Below are positions 1-8,728 of a stretch of DNA of 64,000 nt, one piece after another. Origin of the DNA: an uncultured Glaciecola sp. (lineage in GTDB: Bacteria > Pseudomonadota > Gammaproteobacteria > Enterobacterales > Alteromonadaceae). The position numbers were made by a program, and so were the translations under genes. Where the stretch lies: assembly GCA_947496235.1 (NCBI GenBank), contig CANMCE010000001.1, positions 434,001-498,000 on the forward strand, read 5' to 3'. The notes below the pieces were generated by a model. That model saw only the letters and a list, made by a program, of their open reading frames with translations, searched no databases and was not told the DNA's origin. The first letter of the stretch is position 1. Every line of letters starts with the position of its first letter.

Positions 1-661
1 GGGAAGCATGCAAGCTATTGAGTGGGCTAGTGCCTATCCAGATAAAGTTGAACGTATGATTTCTGTTATTGGCAGCGCGGGGGCTGATGCTTGGACTAAA
101 GCTTTGTTGGATCAATGGACTTGGCCAATAAAGTCAGATCCTAATTGGCAACAAGGCAATTATTACAACGAACAACAAGAAAATTATCCAGTTCAAGGAC
201 TCACCCTGGCCTTAGCGTTAATCACCCAAAGTGCACTTACTCCAGCATTTTTTAATTCTGTTGAAGATCAACTTGCTAAGATTTCTAAGCAACAACTAGC
301 CTCCTCGGTCACTCAAGATACCGCCATTGTCAAATGGTTAATGGAAAGAGCTGGGGCTCGTGCAAACCAAATGGATGCAAATCATTTACTTTATTTGGTC
401 AGAGCGAATCAATTATTTTTAACGGGTATGCAGTCCGACCTATCGTCAGGCCTTGAGCGAATCACAGCAAAAACACTGTTCATCACTGCGAAAACAGATT
501 TGTTATTGATGCCCTATCACGCCGAACTAGCGTTTAATCAATTAACGTCCATGAATAAAGATACACAAATTGTCTACATTGATGGCCCTTTAGGGCATTT
601 AGAAGGAGTAGCTGGAATACAAAAAGCAGCCACAGAAATTAAACAATTTTTACAGGACTAA
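1..661 (+). CDS. MetX-like alpha/beta hydrolase (5' truncated)
   Basis: The reading frame is open from the left window edge, so the N-terminus is missing. The visible part begins G-S-M-Q-A-I-E-W-A, the helix just after the nucleophile elbow in homoserine O-acetyltransferase (MetX)-type alpha/beta hydrolases; the catalytic Ser lies just outside the window. Counting from the first visible Met, D164 (in AKTDLLLMP) and H197 (in GPLGHLEG) are the expected acid and base of the triad. The stop lies 3 bp before a PHB depolymerase gene, which is followed by 3-hydroxybutyrate dehydrogenase. I therefore infer an esterase acting on 3-hydroxybutyrate oligomers or esters rather than methionine synthesis. 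This is inference from neighbourhood; a true homoserine acetyltransferase is not excluded. Confidence 0.75.
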   Translation, partial: GSMQAIEWASAYPDKVERMISVIGSAGADAWTKALLDQWTWPIKSDPNWQQGNYYNEQQENYPVQGLTLALALITQSALTPAFFNSVEDQLAKISKQQLASSVTQDTAIVKWLMERAGARANQMDANHLLYLVRANQLFLTGMQSDLSSGLERITAKTLFITAKTDLLLMPYHAELAFNQLTSMNKDTQIVYIDGPLGHLEGVAGIQKAATEIKQFLQD

Positions 662-664
662 TAT

Positions 665-1666
665 ATGCAAGGTTATTTAAAAAAATGTTCACTTGTAAGT
701 CTGCTAGCAATATCGCCTTTTGTTGCCGCGCAAAAATTAGTGGTAGATCTCGATAACACTAGCATCTCGGGATTATCTTCTGGGGGTTATATGGCAACTC
801 AATTTCAATTTGCACATGCTGAAACCTTAGTAGGTGCTGGAATTGTTGCTGCTGGCCCTTATTACTGTGCTCAAAATTCTATTTCTACTGCTCTTAGTGA
901 ATGCGTCACAGCTACAACCGACGCCCTAGATCCACAAGTGTTGTTAGATTATGTTTCAGCGCAACAAGCGGCCGGCAATCTCGCAGATGAGGAAGCTTTA
1001 AAACAGCAAAATGTTTTCCTCCTACACGGAACCTTGGATGCTAAGATTAATCCTAAGGCTGCCAACTTGTTGCACGCACAATATCAATCAATTGGCGTAA
1101 ACAACCTTAAATTCGTAAACGACAAGGCATTCCCTCATTTATTACCTACTCTTAGCAATGGCGTAGAATGTACAGAATCAGCATCGCCATTTATTGGTGC
1201 TTGTGACTATGACGCTGCAGGTGAAATGCTTAAATTTATCTATCCGGACTTAGGCCCTAAAGGACAAGCTAAGAAAGAAAATTTGATCACCTTTGCGCAA
1301 AATGCATTAACCGACATAAAAGAAGCAGAAATGGGCGAAAAAGGTTTTGTATACGTACCAGATAGTTGCCAACAAGGTGAAACTTGTTCTGTGCATATTA
1401 GTTTGCACGGTTGCAATCAAAATCAAGAAGATGTGGGTGATGCATATGCCTGGCAGTCAGGGTACAACGACTGGGCAGAAAGCAATCACTTGATTGTATT
1501 ATATCCGCAGACTAAAAAGTCTAAAATGTTTCCACTTAATCCCCAAGGTTGTTGGGATTGGTGGGGCTACACAGGCAGCGAATTTGCAACTAAGCAAGGT
1601 AAACAAATTACAGCTATCTATAATTTGCTAAACGCATTAACAAATATCGATGTTAAGGATCTTTAA
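665..1666 (+). CDS. Secreted poly(3-hydroxybutyrate) depolymerase, type II catalytic domain
   Basis: A 333-residue protein with a signal peptide (about 1-22, ending AAQ). The lipase box GLSSGGYM is near the N-terminus (catalytic Ser 38 or 39). The likely Asp is D125 (HGTLDAKINP) and the likely His is H158 (AFPHLLP). The oxyanion-hole segment SLHGCNQ (about 246-252) lies after the lipase box, the circularly permuted order that defines type II PHB depolymerase domains. Aromatic-rich CWDWWGYTG (296-304) is typical of the family. No separate substrate-binding or fibronectin domain is present, so the enzyme is catalytic-domain only. It is packed 3 bp from its neighbours with a 3-hydroxybutyrate dehydrogenase downstream, so it should feed released monomer into that enzyme. 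It is predicted to act in the periplasm or outside the cell. Confidence 0.88.
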   Translation: MQGYLKKCSLVSLLAISPFVAAQKLVVDLDNTSISGLSSGGYMATQFQFAHAETLVGAGIVAAGPYYCAQNSISTALSECVTATTDALDPQVLLDYVSAQQAAGNLADEEALKQQNVFLLHGTLDAKINPKAANLLHAQYQSIGVNNLKFVNDKAFPHLLPTLSNGVECTESASPFIGACDYDAAGEMLKFIYPDLGPKGQAKKENLITFAQNALTDIKEAEMGEKGFVYVPDSCQQGETCSVHISLHGCNQNQEDVGDAYAWQSGYNDWAESNHLIVLYPQTKKSKMFPLNPQGCWDWWGYTGSEFATKQGKQITAIYNLLNALTNIDVKDL

Positions 1667-1669
1667 ACA

Positions 1670-2437
1670 ATGAGCAAATACAATATTCTCATTACTGGTG
1701 CAGCAAGTGGCATTGGCTTCGGAATAGCTGAATACTTAGGTAAACAAGGGCATCACATTATTGTTGCAGACATTAATATGGAAGCAGCGCAGTCAGCGAC
1801 AGAAGATTTAAGCGCAGCAGGAATTTCTGCCAGTGCCGTTGCCGTAGATGTGTGTAATGCGTCTGAAGTGTCTGAATTGCCCGAAAAATTGAAAAACACA
1901 CCTGTGGACGTTCTGATTAATAATGCAGGTATTCAACATGTAAGCAAAATAGAAGACTTCCCCCCTGAAAAATGGCAATTATTGATTAACATCATGCTTG
2001 TGGGACCTGCATTGCTTACGCAAGCATTTTTACCTCACATGAGAGAACAGAATTTTGGTCGCATCATCAATATTGGCTCTATCCATTCATTGGTCGCTTC
2101 TCCATTTAAGTCAGCCTATGTAGCAGCTAAACATGGTTTGCTTGGATTTTCGAAGACTATCGCTTTGGAAACCGGTGATAACGACATCACCATAAATACC
2201 ATCTGCCCTGCTTATGTAAAAACGCCTTTGGTTGAAAAACAAATTGCCGCCCAAGCTGAAGCGAACAATATGACAGAAAAAGAAGTGGTTGATAAAATCA
2301 TGCTTGAACCTATGCCGAAAAAAGCCTTTATTAGTTTCGAGGAATTGGCGGGAACAGCTGAGTTTTTAATCAGCGACAAAGCCAAAAACATGACCGCGCA
2401 AACATTGGTCTTAGATGGCGGCTGGATAGCAAGATAA
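1670..2437 (+). CDS. 3-hydroxybutyrate dehydrogenase (SDR family)
   Basis: A 255-residue classical short-chain dehydrogenase. The nucleotide-binding motif TGAASGIG is at 9-16, NNAG at 84-87, catalytic S137 in INIGSIHS, and Y150-x3-K154 (YVAAK). The C-terminal half (VKTPLVEKQI, and the segment near ALVLDGGW) resembles D-3-hydroxybutyrate dehydrogenases, which oxidise 3-hydroxybutyrate to acetoacetate with NAD+. Starts 3 bp after the PHB depolymerase stop, so it is translationally coupled with it. The two genes form a depolymerise-then-oxidise pair. The gene is often called bdhA or hbdH; substrate assignment rests on family likeness plus context. Confidence 0.85.
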   Translation: MSKYNILITGAASGIGFGIAEYLGKQGHHIIVADINMEAAQSATEDLSAAGISASAVAVDVCNASEVSELPEKLKNTPVDVLINNAGIQHVSKIEDFPPEKWQLLINIMLVGPALLTQAFLPHMREQNFGRIINIGSIHSLVASPFKSAYVAAKHGLLGFSKTIALETGDNDITINTICPAYVKTPLVEKQIAAQAEANNMTEKEVVDKIMLEPMPKKAFISFEELAGTAEFLISDKAKNMTAQTLVLDGGWIAR

Positions 2438-2513
2438 CAACTAATGCGCAAAAATGTTTGCAAGCAGTTTTGACTGCTGTAAGCTACTGATATCTCACTA
2501 AAGAGCGAGTAAG

Positions 2514-3386
2514 ATGTCATACAAAACTGTTGGTTTGATAGGTAAAGTCAGTCACAAAGCCACTTACGATAGTTTACGTGCACTGATAGTTGAATTACAA
2601 AAGCGCGGTTGCGATATTCTGGTTGAGAACAGAATCAGCGTAGACTTTGATGTCGATGTTGCTTACACCAGCATGCAGGACATTGGAAGAAACGCTGATC
2701 TTGCCATTGTGGTCGGCGGTGACGGCAATATGCTTGGTGCTGCTCGTATATTGGCCGAGTACGATATTGATGTAGTCGGCATAAACCGCGGGAATTTAGG
2801 CTTTCTGACCGATATCAACCCTGATGACATCGAACGCCAGCTCGATCATATCTTTGCTAACAACATCTACCGCGAGCGACGCTTTTTATTGCAAGCATCG
2901 GTGTATAACGGCGATCATCTTAGTGATAGTCACAGTGCAGTTAATGAAATAGTGCTCCACCATAGTAAAGTTGCTCATATGATGGAGTTTGAACTTTATA
3001 TTGGCGGGCATTATGTGTTTACCCAAAGATCTGACGGGTTAATTATCGCCACACCGACCGGCTCAACTGCTTACTCGCTTTCCGGCGGCGGTCCAATATT
3101 AATGCCTCATTTGGACGCATTAACTTTGGTGCCAATGTTTCCACACACCCTTAGTAGTCGCCCGATAGTGGTAGATGCTAACAGTGAAGTAATGCTAAAA
3201 ATATCGGAAAAAAACACAGACTCAGTGCAAATTAGTTGTGATAGTCACGTTGTAATAAAGGTAGAGCCTGGTGAACACGTGATCATTGGCAAAAATGCTC
3301 AGCATTTAAACCTAATTCACCCGCCCGATTATAACTACTTTAATGTGTTAAGAACCAAACTTAACTGGAGTAATAAACTGTTCTAA
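2514..3386 (+). CDS. nadK: NAD kinase
   Basis: 290 residues, normal length. Phosphorylates NAD+ to NADP+ in the cytoplasm using ATP or polyphosphate. The diagnostic GGDGNMLGA is at 68-76, NRGNLGFLTD at 91-100, the NE pair at 144-145 (NEIVLHH), and TPTGSTAYSLSGGG at 180-193, all NAD-kinase substrate-binding motifs. It precedes recN on the same strand, as in Escherichia coli, where nadK and recN are neighbours. A second, distant kinase-fold protein (20131-21255) is encoded elsewhere in the window. Confidence 0.97.
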   Translation: MSYKTVGLIGKVSHKATYDSLRALIVELQKRGCDILVENRISVDFDVDVAYTSMQDIGRNADLAIVVGGDGNMLGAARILAEYDIDVVGINRGNLGFLTDINPDDIERQLDHIFANNIYRERRFLLQASVYNGDHLSDSHSAVNEIVLHHSKVAHMMEFELYIGGHYVFTQRSDGLIIATPTGSTAYSLSGGGPILMPHLDALTLVPMFPHTLSSRPIVVDANSEVMLKISEKNTDSVQISCDSHVVIKVEPGEHVIIGKNAQHLNLIHPPDYNYFNVLRTKLNWSNKLF

Positions 3387-3414
3387 TTTTTTTCATACAG
3401 TACTTTACACAGTA

Positions 3415-3444
3415 TTGACTACTGTATATATTATCAGTTATAAA
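3415..3444 (+). promoter_or_regulatory. recN promoter with LexA (SOS) box
   Basis: The sequence holds a -35 TTGACT (3415-3420) and -10 TATAAA (3439-3444) with an 18-bp spacer. The 20-mer TACTGTATATATTATCAGTT (3420-3439) fills the spacer and fits the gammaproteobacterial LexA pattern CTG-N10-CAG. It lies 23 bp before the recN ATG. Binding of LexA here would block RNA polymerase, consistent with recN being one of the most strongly SOS-induced genes in E. coli. An AGAGGG ribosome binding site follows. Confidence 0.85.
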
Positions 3445-3461
3445 CGTGTAGAGGGTTTTGT

Positions 3462-5138
3462 ATGCTTGCTCATCTTGATATTCGAAATTTAACCGTAGTA
3501 AAAAAAGTTTCTCTAGCTGTTCAGCACGGCATGACGGCTATTACTGGCGAAACGGGCGCAGGTAAATCTATTGCACTGGATGCTTTAGGTCTGTGTTTGG
3601 GGCAAAGAGCTGAATCTTCCATTGTACGTCAAGGCGCTGAAAAAGCTGAAGTAATTGCACATTTTGACGTAAGTAAAATGCCTAAAGCTAAACATTGGTT
3701 AATCGAAAACTCTCTTGAACAAGAAGATAATCTCGATGAATGTTTTGTGCGACGCGTAGTAAGCAACGAAGGACGTTCAAAAGCTTTTGTAAATGGCATC
3801 CCAGTTAATCTCCAACAGCTTAAAAGCTTAGGCAATTATCTGGTGAATATCCACGGACAACATGACCACCATGCTTTCTTAAAGTCTGAGCATCAGCTGA
3901 ATTTATTGGACAGTTACGCAGATCATAAAGCACTGATGGATGCTGTTAATACTGAATATGTTGAATATAAAAAACTCTCTAAACAACTAAGTGAACTGCG
4001 TCAAGCCCAACAACAACGCATAGATCGTTGCAACCTCTTAGAATATCAAGTGAGAGAGTTAGATGAATTTAGTTTAGCTGAAGACGAATTTGCAGAACTT
4101 GAAATCGAATTTAAAAAACTATCAAGTCTTCAAAGCTTGGCTGAAACCAGTGATAAAGTTTGTTATCTTCTAAAAGATGGAGAACCTGCTAGCGCCTTAG
4201 ATCTTCTTAATCATGCGGCAAAAGAAATCCAACATCATTTGGAAACAGATCCTGCATTAACTGACAGTCATGAGTTGCTGCAGAACGCTTTAATTCAGGC
4301 CCAAGAAGCCTATCGTGAGATTGATCGTTATAGAGATTCATTAGAAGCTGATCCTGAAAGGGCATCAGAAATTGAACAACGATTCAGTCAGTGTTTAGAT
4401 CTAGCGAGAAAGCATCAAGTAAGCCCTGAAGACTTATATCAAACTCACCTTGCAATGATTGAAGAATTAGAGGCTCTCACGTCTGAGGAAGCCAGTGTTG
4501 AATCACTGGAAATTCAGGTACAAAAATGCCATTCCCAGTATTGGCAATTATCTGAAAAACTGAGTCAATCCCGCGCTAAAGCTGCGGCAAATCTATCTAA
4601 AGAGCTTCAAGCCAGTGTAAGAAGTTTAAACATGCCCCATGCGCAACTTAACATCAAAATTACCTTTGAAAAACAAGCTGAACCGTCAAAGTCAGGCAAT
4701 GACAATATCAAATTCCTAATTTCTGTAAACCCAGGTCAGGCCCCTGATGTACTCGAAAAAGTGGTGTCAGGTGGTGAGTTATCAAGAATTGGATTGGCTA
4801 TGCAGGTGATTTATTCTAATCATAGGCAAGTGCCTACACTTGTGTTCGATGAAGTTGACACAGGGATAAGCGGTCAGACAGCTTCAGTTGTTGGAAAATT
4901 ATTAAAACAATTGGGTGAAAATAATCAATTAATTTGCGTGACTCACCTACCTCAGGTAGCGGCTCAAGCTGATAATCAAATTTTTGTGAACAAAATTACC
5001 GATGGTAAAACAACCGAAACACAAGTATTGAAACTCACCAAAGAAGAACGCATAAATGAAATAGCGAGACTTTTAGCCGGTGATCAGTTAACAGATACAG
5101 CTATTGAAAACGCAAAAGATTTACTATCAATAAAATAG
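3462..5138 (+). CDS. recN: DNA repair protein RecN
   Basis: 558 residues, the usual RecN length. An SMC-like ATPase that gathers broken DNA ends in recombinational repair. Walker A GETGAGKS is at 29-36. A long coiled-coil central region (about 150-375) is followed by the ABC-type signature VSGGELSRIGLAM (starting near 434) and Walker B LVFDEVDTG (near 459). The C-terminal VTHLPQVAAQAD segment is typical. It stands alone between nadK and bamE, with its own LexA-controlled promoter. Confidence 0.97.
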   Translation: MLAHLDIRNLTVVKKVSLAVQHGMTAITGETGAGKSIALDALGLCLGQRAESSIVRQGAEKAEVIAHFDVSKMPKAKHWLIENSLEQEDNLDECFVRRVVSNEGRSKAFVNGIPVNLQQLKSLGNYLVNIHGQHDHHAFLKSEHQLNLLDSYADHKALMDAVNTEYVEYKKLSKQLSELRQAQQQRIDRCNLLEYQVRELDEFSLAEDEFAELEIEFKKLSSLQSLAETSDKVCYLLKDGEPASALDLLNHAAKEIQHHLETDPALTDSHELLQNALIQAQEAYREIDRYRDSLEADPERASEIEQRFSQCLDLARKHQVSPEDLYQTHLAMIEELEALTSEEASVESLEIQVQKCHSQYWQLSEKLSQSRAKAAANLSKELQASVRSLNMPHAQLNIKITFEKQAEPSKSGNDNIKFLISVNPGQAPDVLEKVVSGGELSRIGLAMQVIYSNHRQVPTLVFDEVDTGISGQTASVVGKLLKQLGENNQLICVTHLPQVAAQADNQIFVNKITDGKTTETQVLKLTKEERINEIARLLAGDQLTDTAIENAKDLLSIK

Positions 5139-5214
5139 AACCAATAATCAGTTGATTGGTCTACACCTACAATGTAGTATTTAGCGCGTTTTAAGAAAGA
5201 AGGTTTAGACATAA

Positions 5215-5562
5215 ATGAGATTTGCAGCGGTACTATTACTAATATTGTTGGTAACGGGTTGTTCAAACTGGATCTATCGTATAGATGTTCCACAAGGAAA
5301 CTATTTAGATCAGAAAGACGTAGACAAACTCAGAATTAATATGACCAAAGAACAGGTGCAATTTGTTTTAGGCAACCCTGTTGTAGAAGATAGCTTTGAT
5401 CAAAATACCTGGTACTACGTTTATGACATGAAAAGAGGCATGGAAAAGCGTGGAAAAGACGTTCGCTTAGAACTTGTTTTAGAGTTTGTTGAAGGTCGTT
5501 TAGCTAAAATGAACGGTGACTTTGATAAACCTGAAAATTTTGACGAACCTCTAGAAAGCTAA
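5215..5562 (+). CDS. bamE: Outer membrane protein assembly factor BamE (SmpA)
   Basis: 115-residue lipoprotein. The signal peptide ends in the lipobox LVTGC (Cys at residue 16). The mature part contains the SmpA/OmlA fold: QKDVDKLRINMTKEQVQFVLGNP followed by WYYVYDMKRG. BamE is a subunit of the BamABCDE complex that inserts beta-barrel proteins into the outer membrane. Placement directly after recN is the standard gammaproteobacterial arrangement. The acidic C-terminal tail (about 100-115) is short and probably disordered. Confidence 0.94.
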   Translation: MRFAAVLLLILLVTGCSNWIYRIDVPQGNYLDQKDVDKLRINMTKEQVQFVLGNPVVEDSFDQNTWYYVYDMKRGMEKRGKDVRLELVLEFVEGRLAKMNGDFDKPENFDEPLES

Positions 5563-5570
5563 TGTAAAAT

Positions 5571-5590
5571 GCCGTGAGGAATTTCACGGC
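5571..5590. terminator. Hairpin after bamE
   Basis: GCCGTGA-GGAATT-TCACGGC forms a perfect 7-bp stem with a 6-nt loop, 8 bp after the bamE stop. There is no T-run downstream on the plus strand, so it is at best a weak intrinsic terminator or an mRNA 3' end stabiliser. Confidence 0.4.
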
Positions 5591-5674
5591 TAAACCCCAT
5601 AACTTCTTGCTAGCTTGCTTAACACTGATTACATGTTAAGCTAACCTATTCTCCTGTTTTAGAATGGATTCTTC

Positions 5675-6781
5675 ATGGCAAACACTAAGTACGCTCAGTG
5701 GTATCACATTAGTGCTCTTTTTGTATTTTTTGTGTTTGTTTTGTACACAGCAAAACCTTTACTTTTACCTATATTTATCTGCGTATTAATGGCATTGTTG
5801 CTGAATCCAGCAGTATCCTTTTTAGAACGCTTTTTCTTTCCACGCTTTGTGTCCACCATAATACTAATAACCTGTTTGTTTATACCTTTAACATGGTTAT
5901 CCGTTGAGCTGTCTGAGCCCGTGCATAGATGGGCTAAAGTACTTCCTGAATATTCCAAAATATTGGATGAACAAATTGAAAGCATAAACCAAACCTTAAA
6001 CGAACAACTGGATGGGCAAGAGCCAGTGATAGAAAAAAAAGAATCGAGCTGGTTTGGGTGGTTTGACGATGAAGAGGAAAAGGTTAAAGACGACAATGTA
6101 TTAGACGCAAAGTCAGTTACTGATAGTATCAAAGAAACCACATTAAATGCCTTTATCGATGGCGTATCAGCTGCGCCTGTTGTTTTAGCCCAAATCGCCG
6201 CGGGTGCCGTACTACTAGTGTTTATCTTATCGTTCAGCCCAAGTCTGTTTTTCGCGTACACTCAGCGCTTAGATGTAGCCCAACGTCGCAAAGCATTAGT
6301 ACTTAAAGGAAGAATTCAAAAGGAATTGTCCACTTATGTAGTGCTTGTGACACTAATCAATTTTATCTTAGGTGCAAGTGCCGCTTTATGTTTCTATTTA
6401 TTTGGATTAAAAGATCCCCTACTCTGGGGCTCTGTGGTTGGCTTGTTAAACTTTATCCCCTATATAGGCATGATGATAGGCGTTTGTCTTATTGGACTTG
6501 CTAGTGTCGTACAGTTTGAATTGACCCTTGTAGCTTGGGTTCCTTTAATTATCTACCTGTTACTAAATCTTTTCGAATCCCAATTTTTCACTCCAATGCT
6601 AATGTCCCATCGTATGAGTTTAAACCCGCTAATATTACTGTTGTGGCTAGCATTTTGGGGCTGGTTGTGGGGAATTGTCGGACTTTTAATTGCACTTCCA
6701 CTTCTAGTCTGTTTAAAAATAGGCCTAAGTTTTACTGAATTCGGAAAACATTGGCTTCCAGTGATAGAAGCCAAAGGTTAG
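5675..6781 (+). CDS. AI-2E/PerM family membrane transporter
   Basis: 368 residues with about eight hydrophobic segments: two near 10-75, one near 168-190, and a cluster over 222-350. This is the layout of the AI-2E transporter (formerly UPF0118/PerM) family. The family-typical segment VVGLLNFIPYIGMMIGV lies in the C-terminal half. A highly charged insert (about 110-150, rich in D, E, K) separates the N- and C-terminal membrane blocks. The substrate is unknown; members range from autoinducer-2 exporters to Na+/H+ antiporters, so the family name should not be taken as function. Flanked by bamE (same strand) and a convergent beta-glucuronidase gene. Confidence 0.85.
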   Translation: MANTKYAQWYHISALFVFFVFVLYTAKPLLLPIFICVLMALLLNPAVSFLERFFFPRFVSTIILITCLFIPLTWLSVELSEPVHRWAKVLPEYSKILDEQIESINQTLNEQLDGQEPVIEKKESSWFGWFDDEEEKVKDDNVLDAKSVTDSIKETTLNAFIDGVSAAPVVLAQIAAGAVLLVFILSFSPSLFFAYTQRLDVAQRRKALVLKGRIQKELSTYVVLVTLINFILGASAALCFYLFGLKDPLLWGSVVGLLNFIPYIGMMIGVCLIGLASVVQFELTLVAWVPLIIYLLLNLFESQFFTPMLMSHRMSLNPLILLLWLAFWGWLWGIVGLLIALPLLVCLKIGLSFTEFGKHWLPVIEAKG

Positions 6782-6795
6782 TTGATTAAGCACAT

Positions 6796-6818
6796 CTAGG
6801 GCCTGTTTATCGTTGATC
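6796..6818 (+). repeat. Copy 1 of CTAG-headed short repeat (degenerate)
   Basis: CTAGGGCCTGTTTATCGTTG resembles the heads of the repeats at 43170 and 45911 (CTAGAGCGTGTTTAT). Ten bases at the end overlap the 3' end of the minus-strand beta-glucuronidase gene. It may be chance similarity or a mini-element remnant. Confidence 0.35.
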
Positions 6819-8627
6819 TTGCTGTGCAATAGAACGATAAAAATCTCTCAACACATACCAAGCTTGTTTGCGTTGTCCGGTTTCAGATAAGAGTCCCTTT
6901 CTATTCCAGAAGTCCTGAATATCGTCTAGAGGGCGTCTAGGGGAACGAAAATCCTTTAATATCCAAGGTGTGACACCGCGCAATGTTGGCATGTTTTTCA
7001 TCATTTCTATGTTGTGTTTGTATACGTCGGATTGATATTCTTCGGTCCAAATCTCGTTTTTCTCTCCATGCAATCCTGCTAGAGCCCCTGCCCCCATTTC
7101 GCTCATAATGATGGGCTTTTCATAGTGCGAATTCCAACGTAAATTTGCGCAGTTTGCTGGAGCATCACTGTACCAACCGCAATAACTGTTAATACCTATA
7201 ATATCTACATATTTAGCTAGAGGATCATCAATTAACTTACCATTTTTTGCGTTACTTTGTGTATCCATAGCAGCAGTTATCAAACGATTAGAATCTAGCT
7301 CTCGGGCTTTTTCAATCAACCGACTTAGAAATGATATTCTGGCATCTGATACCGGTGTTTCGTTGGCCACGGACCACATAACGATAGATGCGCGATTTTT
7401 GTCTCGAGAAATCATTTCTGTTAATTGCTGTTGCGCTTTAGCGTATACCGCTTGGTCCTCAAACATAACCGTCCAATAAACTGGAATTTCAGACCACACC
7501 ATAAATCCCATTTCATCGGCAATTTTTAACATCATTTCGTTATGAGGATAGTGAGCTAAGCGCACGAAATTACAACCTAACTCTTTCGCCCAAGTTAACA
7601 ATGTGCGACCATCAGCTTCTGTCCATGCTCTCCCAGCGCCAAATGGAGACTCTTCGTGGATACTAATTCCTCTCAAAAAGACAGGCTCGCCATTTAATAA
7701 AATCTCAGTACCTTTAACTTCGATGGTTCGAAATCCAATAGCATCTTCTATAGTTTCACCGTTAAACGACAGAATCACTTTGTAACGTTTGGGATTTTCT
7801 GGACGCCACAACTCTGGTTTAGCATTTATACTAAACTTTGTTTCGCCGTTTGCTTTAACCTTTATAGTTTTTTCGATATGCAATTCAGGAATTATCAGAC
7901 TTACTTTGCCGTCCTTTTGGGCGTTTGATAGCTTGAGACTGCCCTCTATTGCGCCTGTTGTTGAGTTCAGCGCCAGATGATAATCAGACAGATAGCTTTC
8001 AGGCACTTCTATTACAGATACAGATCGCGTTAAGCCACCGTAATTCCACCAGTCGGTGTTCACCGTTGGGATTTGATCTCGCTTGCGGCTGTTATCCACT
8101 TTGACAACTACAAAATTTTCACGATTTTTTGCAACATGGGTAATATCGAACTGAAAAGGTGTAAAGCCGCCTTCATGTTCACCCACCTTTTCCCCATTAA
8201 CATAAACAATTGCATGGTAGTTTGCTGCGCCAAAATGCAGTAAATATCGTTTATTTTGCTGTTTATTTAATTCAAATCTTTTGTGATACCAAAGTGTCCC
8301 CTCGTACAAAAATAATTGCTCCTCTTGTGAATTCCAATCACCAGGCACATCTATTTTTTTCGCTGTTTCAAAGTTATATTCTACAAGCTCTGAAGGTGTT
8401 TGAGGTTTTCGATTCTTAAAGTATCCATTGGTATGAGCTTCGTATCTATGGTTGTAATAACCATTTTCATAGGGATCTATAATTCTATTCCATTTCCCAT
8501 TTAAACTGATAAGGCTTCTAGCATGAGGGTTTTGAATCAGTTCACTTGTGTCAGATGAATGGGAATAAAATGACAATAAAAAAATAATGAGGAAAAAACT
8601 CGTTCTACATAATCTGAAATCAGACAT
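6807..8627 (-). CDS. uidA: Exported beta-glucuronidase (glycoside hydrolase family 2)
   Basis: 606 residues, close to E. coli GusA. An N-terminal hydrophobic segment (about 8-24) suggests export, unlike cytoplasmic E. coli GusA. Domains in order: GH2 sugar-binding jelly roll (about 35-210), immunoglobulin-like (210-310), TIM barrel (310-600). The acid/base is Glu423 in VANETP and the nucleophile is Glu510 in IMSEMGAG. N575-R-K577 is the NxK motif that holds the glucuronate carboxylate; the spacing between these three sites is close to that of E. coli 413/504/566. It therefore probably releases glucuronic acid from polysaccharide fragments or conjugates. It stands alone, convergent with the AI-2E gene and 101 bp downstream of fimV, with no uronate transporter or catabolic genes beside it. 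Confidence 0.88.
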   Translation of the reverse strand: MSDFRLCRTSFFLIIFLLSFYSHSSDTSELIQNPHARSLISLNGKWNRIIDPYENGYYNHRYEAHTNGYFKNRKPQTPSELVEYNFETAKKIDVPGDWNSQEEQLFLYEGTLWYHKRFELNKQQNKRYLLHFGAANYHAIVYVNGEKVGEHEGGFTPFQFDITHVAKNRENFVVVKVDNSRKRDQIPTVNTDWWNYGGLTRSVSVIEVPESYLSDYHLALNSTTGAIEGSLKLSNAQKDGKVSLIIPELHIEKTIKVKANGETKFSINAKPELWRPENPKRYKVILSFNGETIEDAIGFRTIEVKGTEILLNGEPVFLRGISIHEESPFGAGRAWTEADGRTLLTWAKELGCNFVRLAHYPHNEMMLKIADEMGFMVWSEIPVYWTVMFEDQAVYAKAQQQLTEMISRDKNRASIVMWSVANETPVSDARISFLSRLIEKARELDSNRLITAAMDTQSNAKNGKLIDDPLAKYVDIIGINSYCGWYSDAPANCANLRWNSHYEKPIIMSEMGAGALAGLHGEKNEIWTEEYQSDVYKHNIEMMKNMPTLRGVTPWILKDFRSPRRPLDDIQDFWNRKGLLSETGQRKQAWYVLRDFYRSIAQQDQR

Positions 8628-8728
8628 CCATTCTGCTCCCGAATGATATAGGCTTTACAAAGCCGAAAAATAACAAAACTAAAAGGGTTAATCTCTTAAG
8701 TTAACATTATTTTTACATTCGTTCAGAT

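Noticed and set aside
2212-2520. 102-codon minus-strand frame at the end of the 3-hydroxybutyrate dehydrogenase gene
   Set aside because: Antisense shadow of a well-supported SDR gene.
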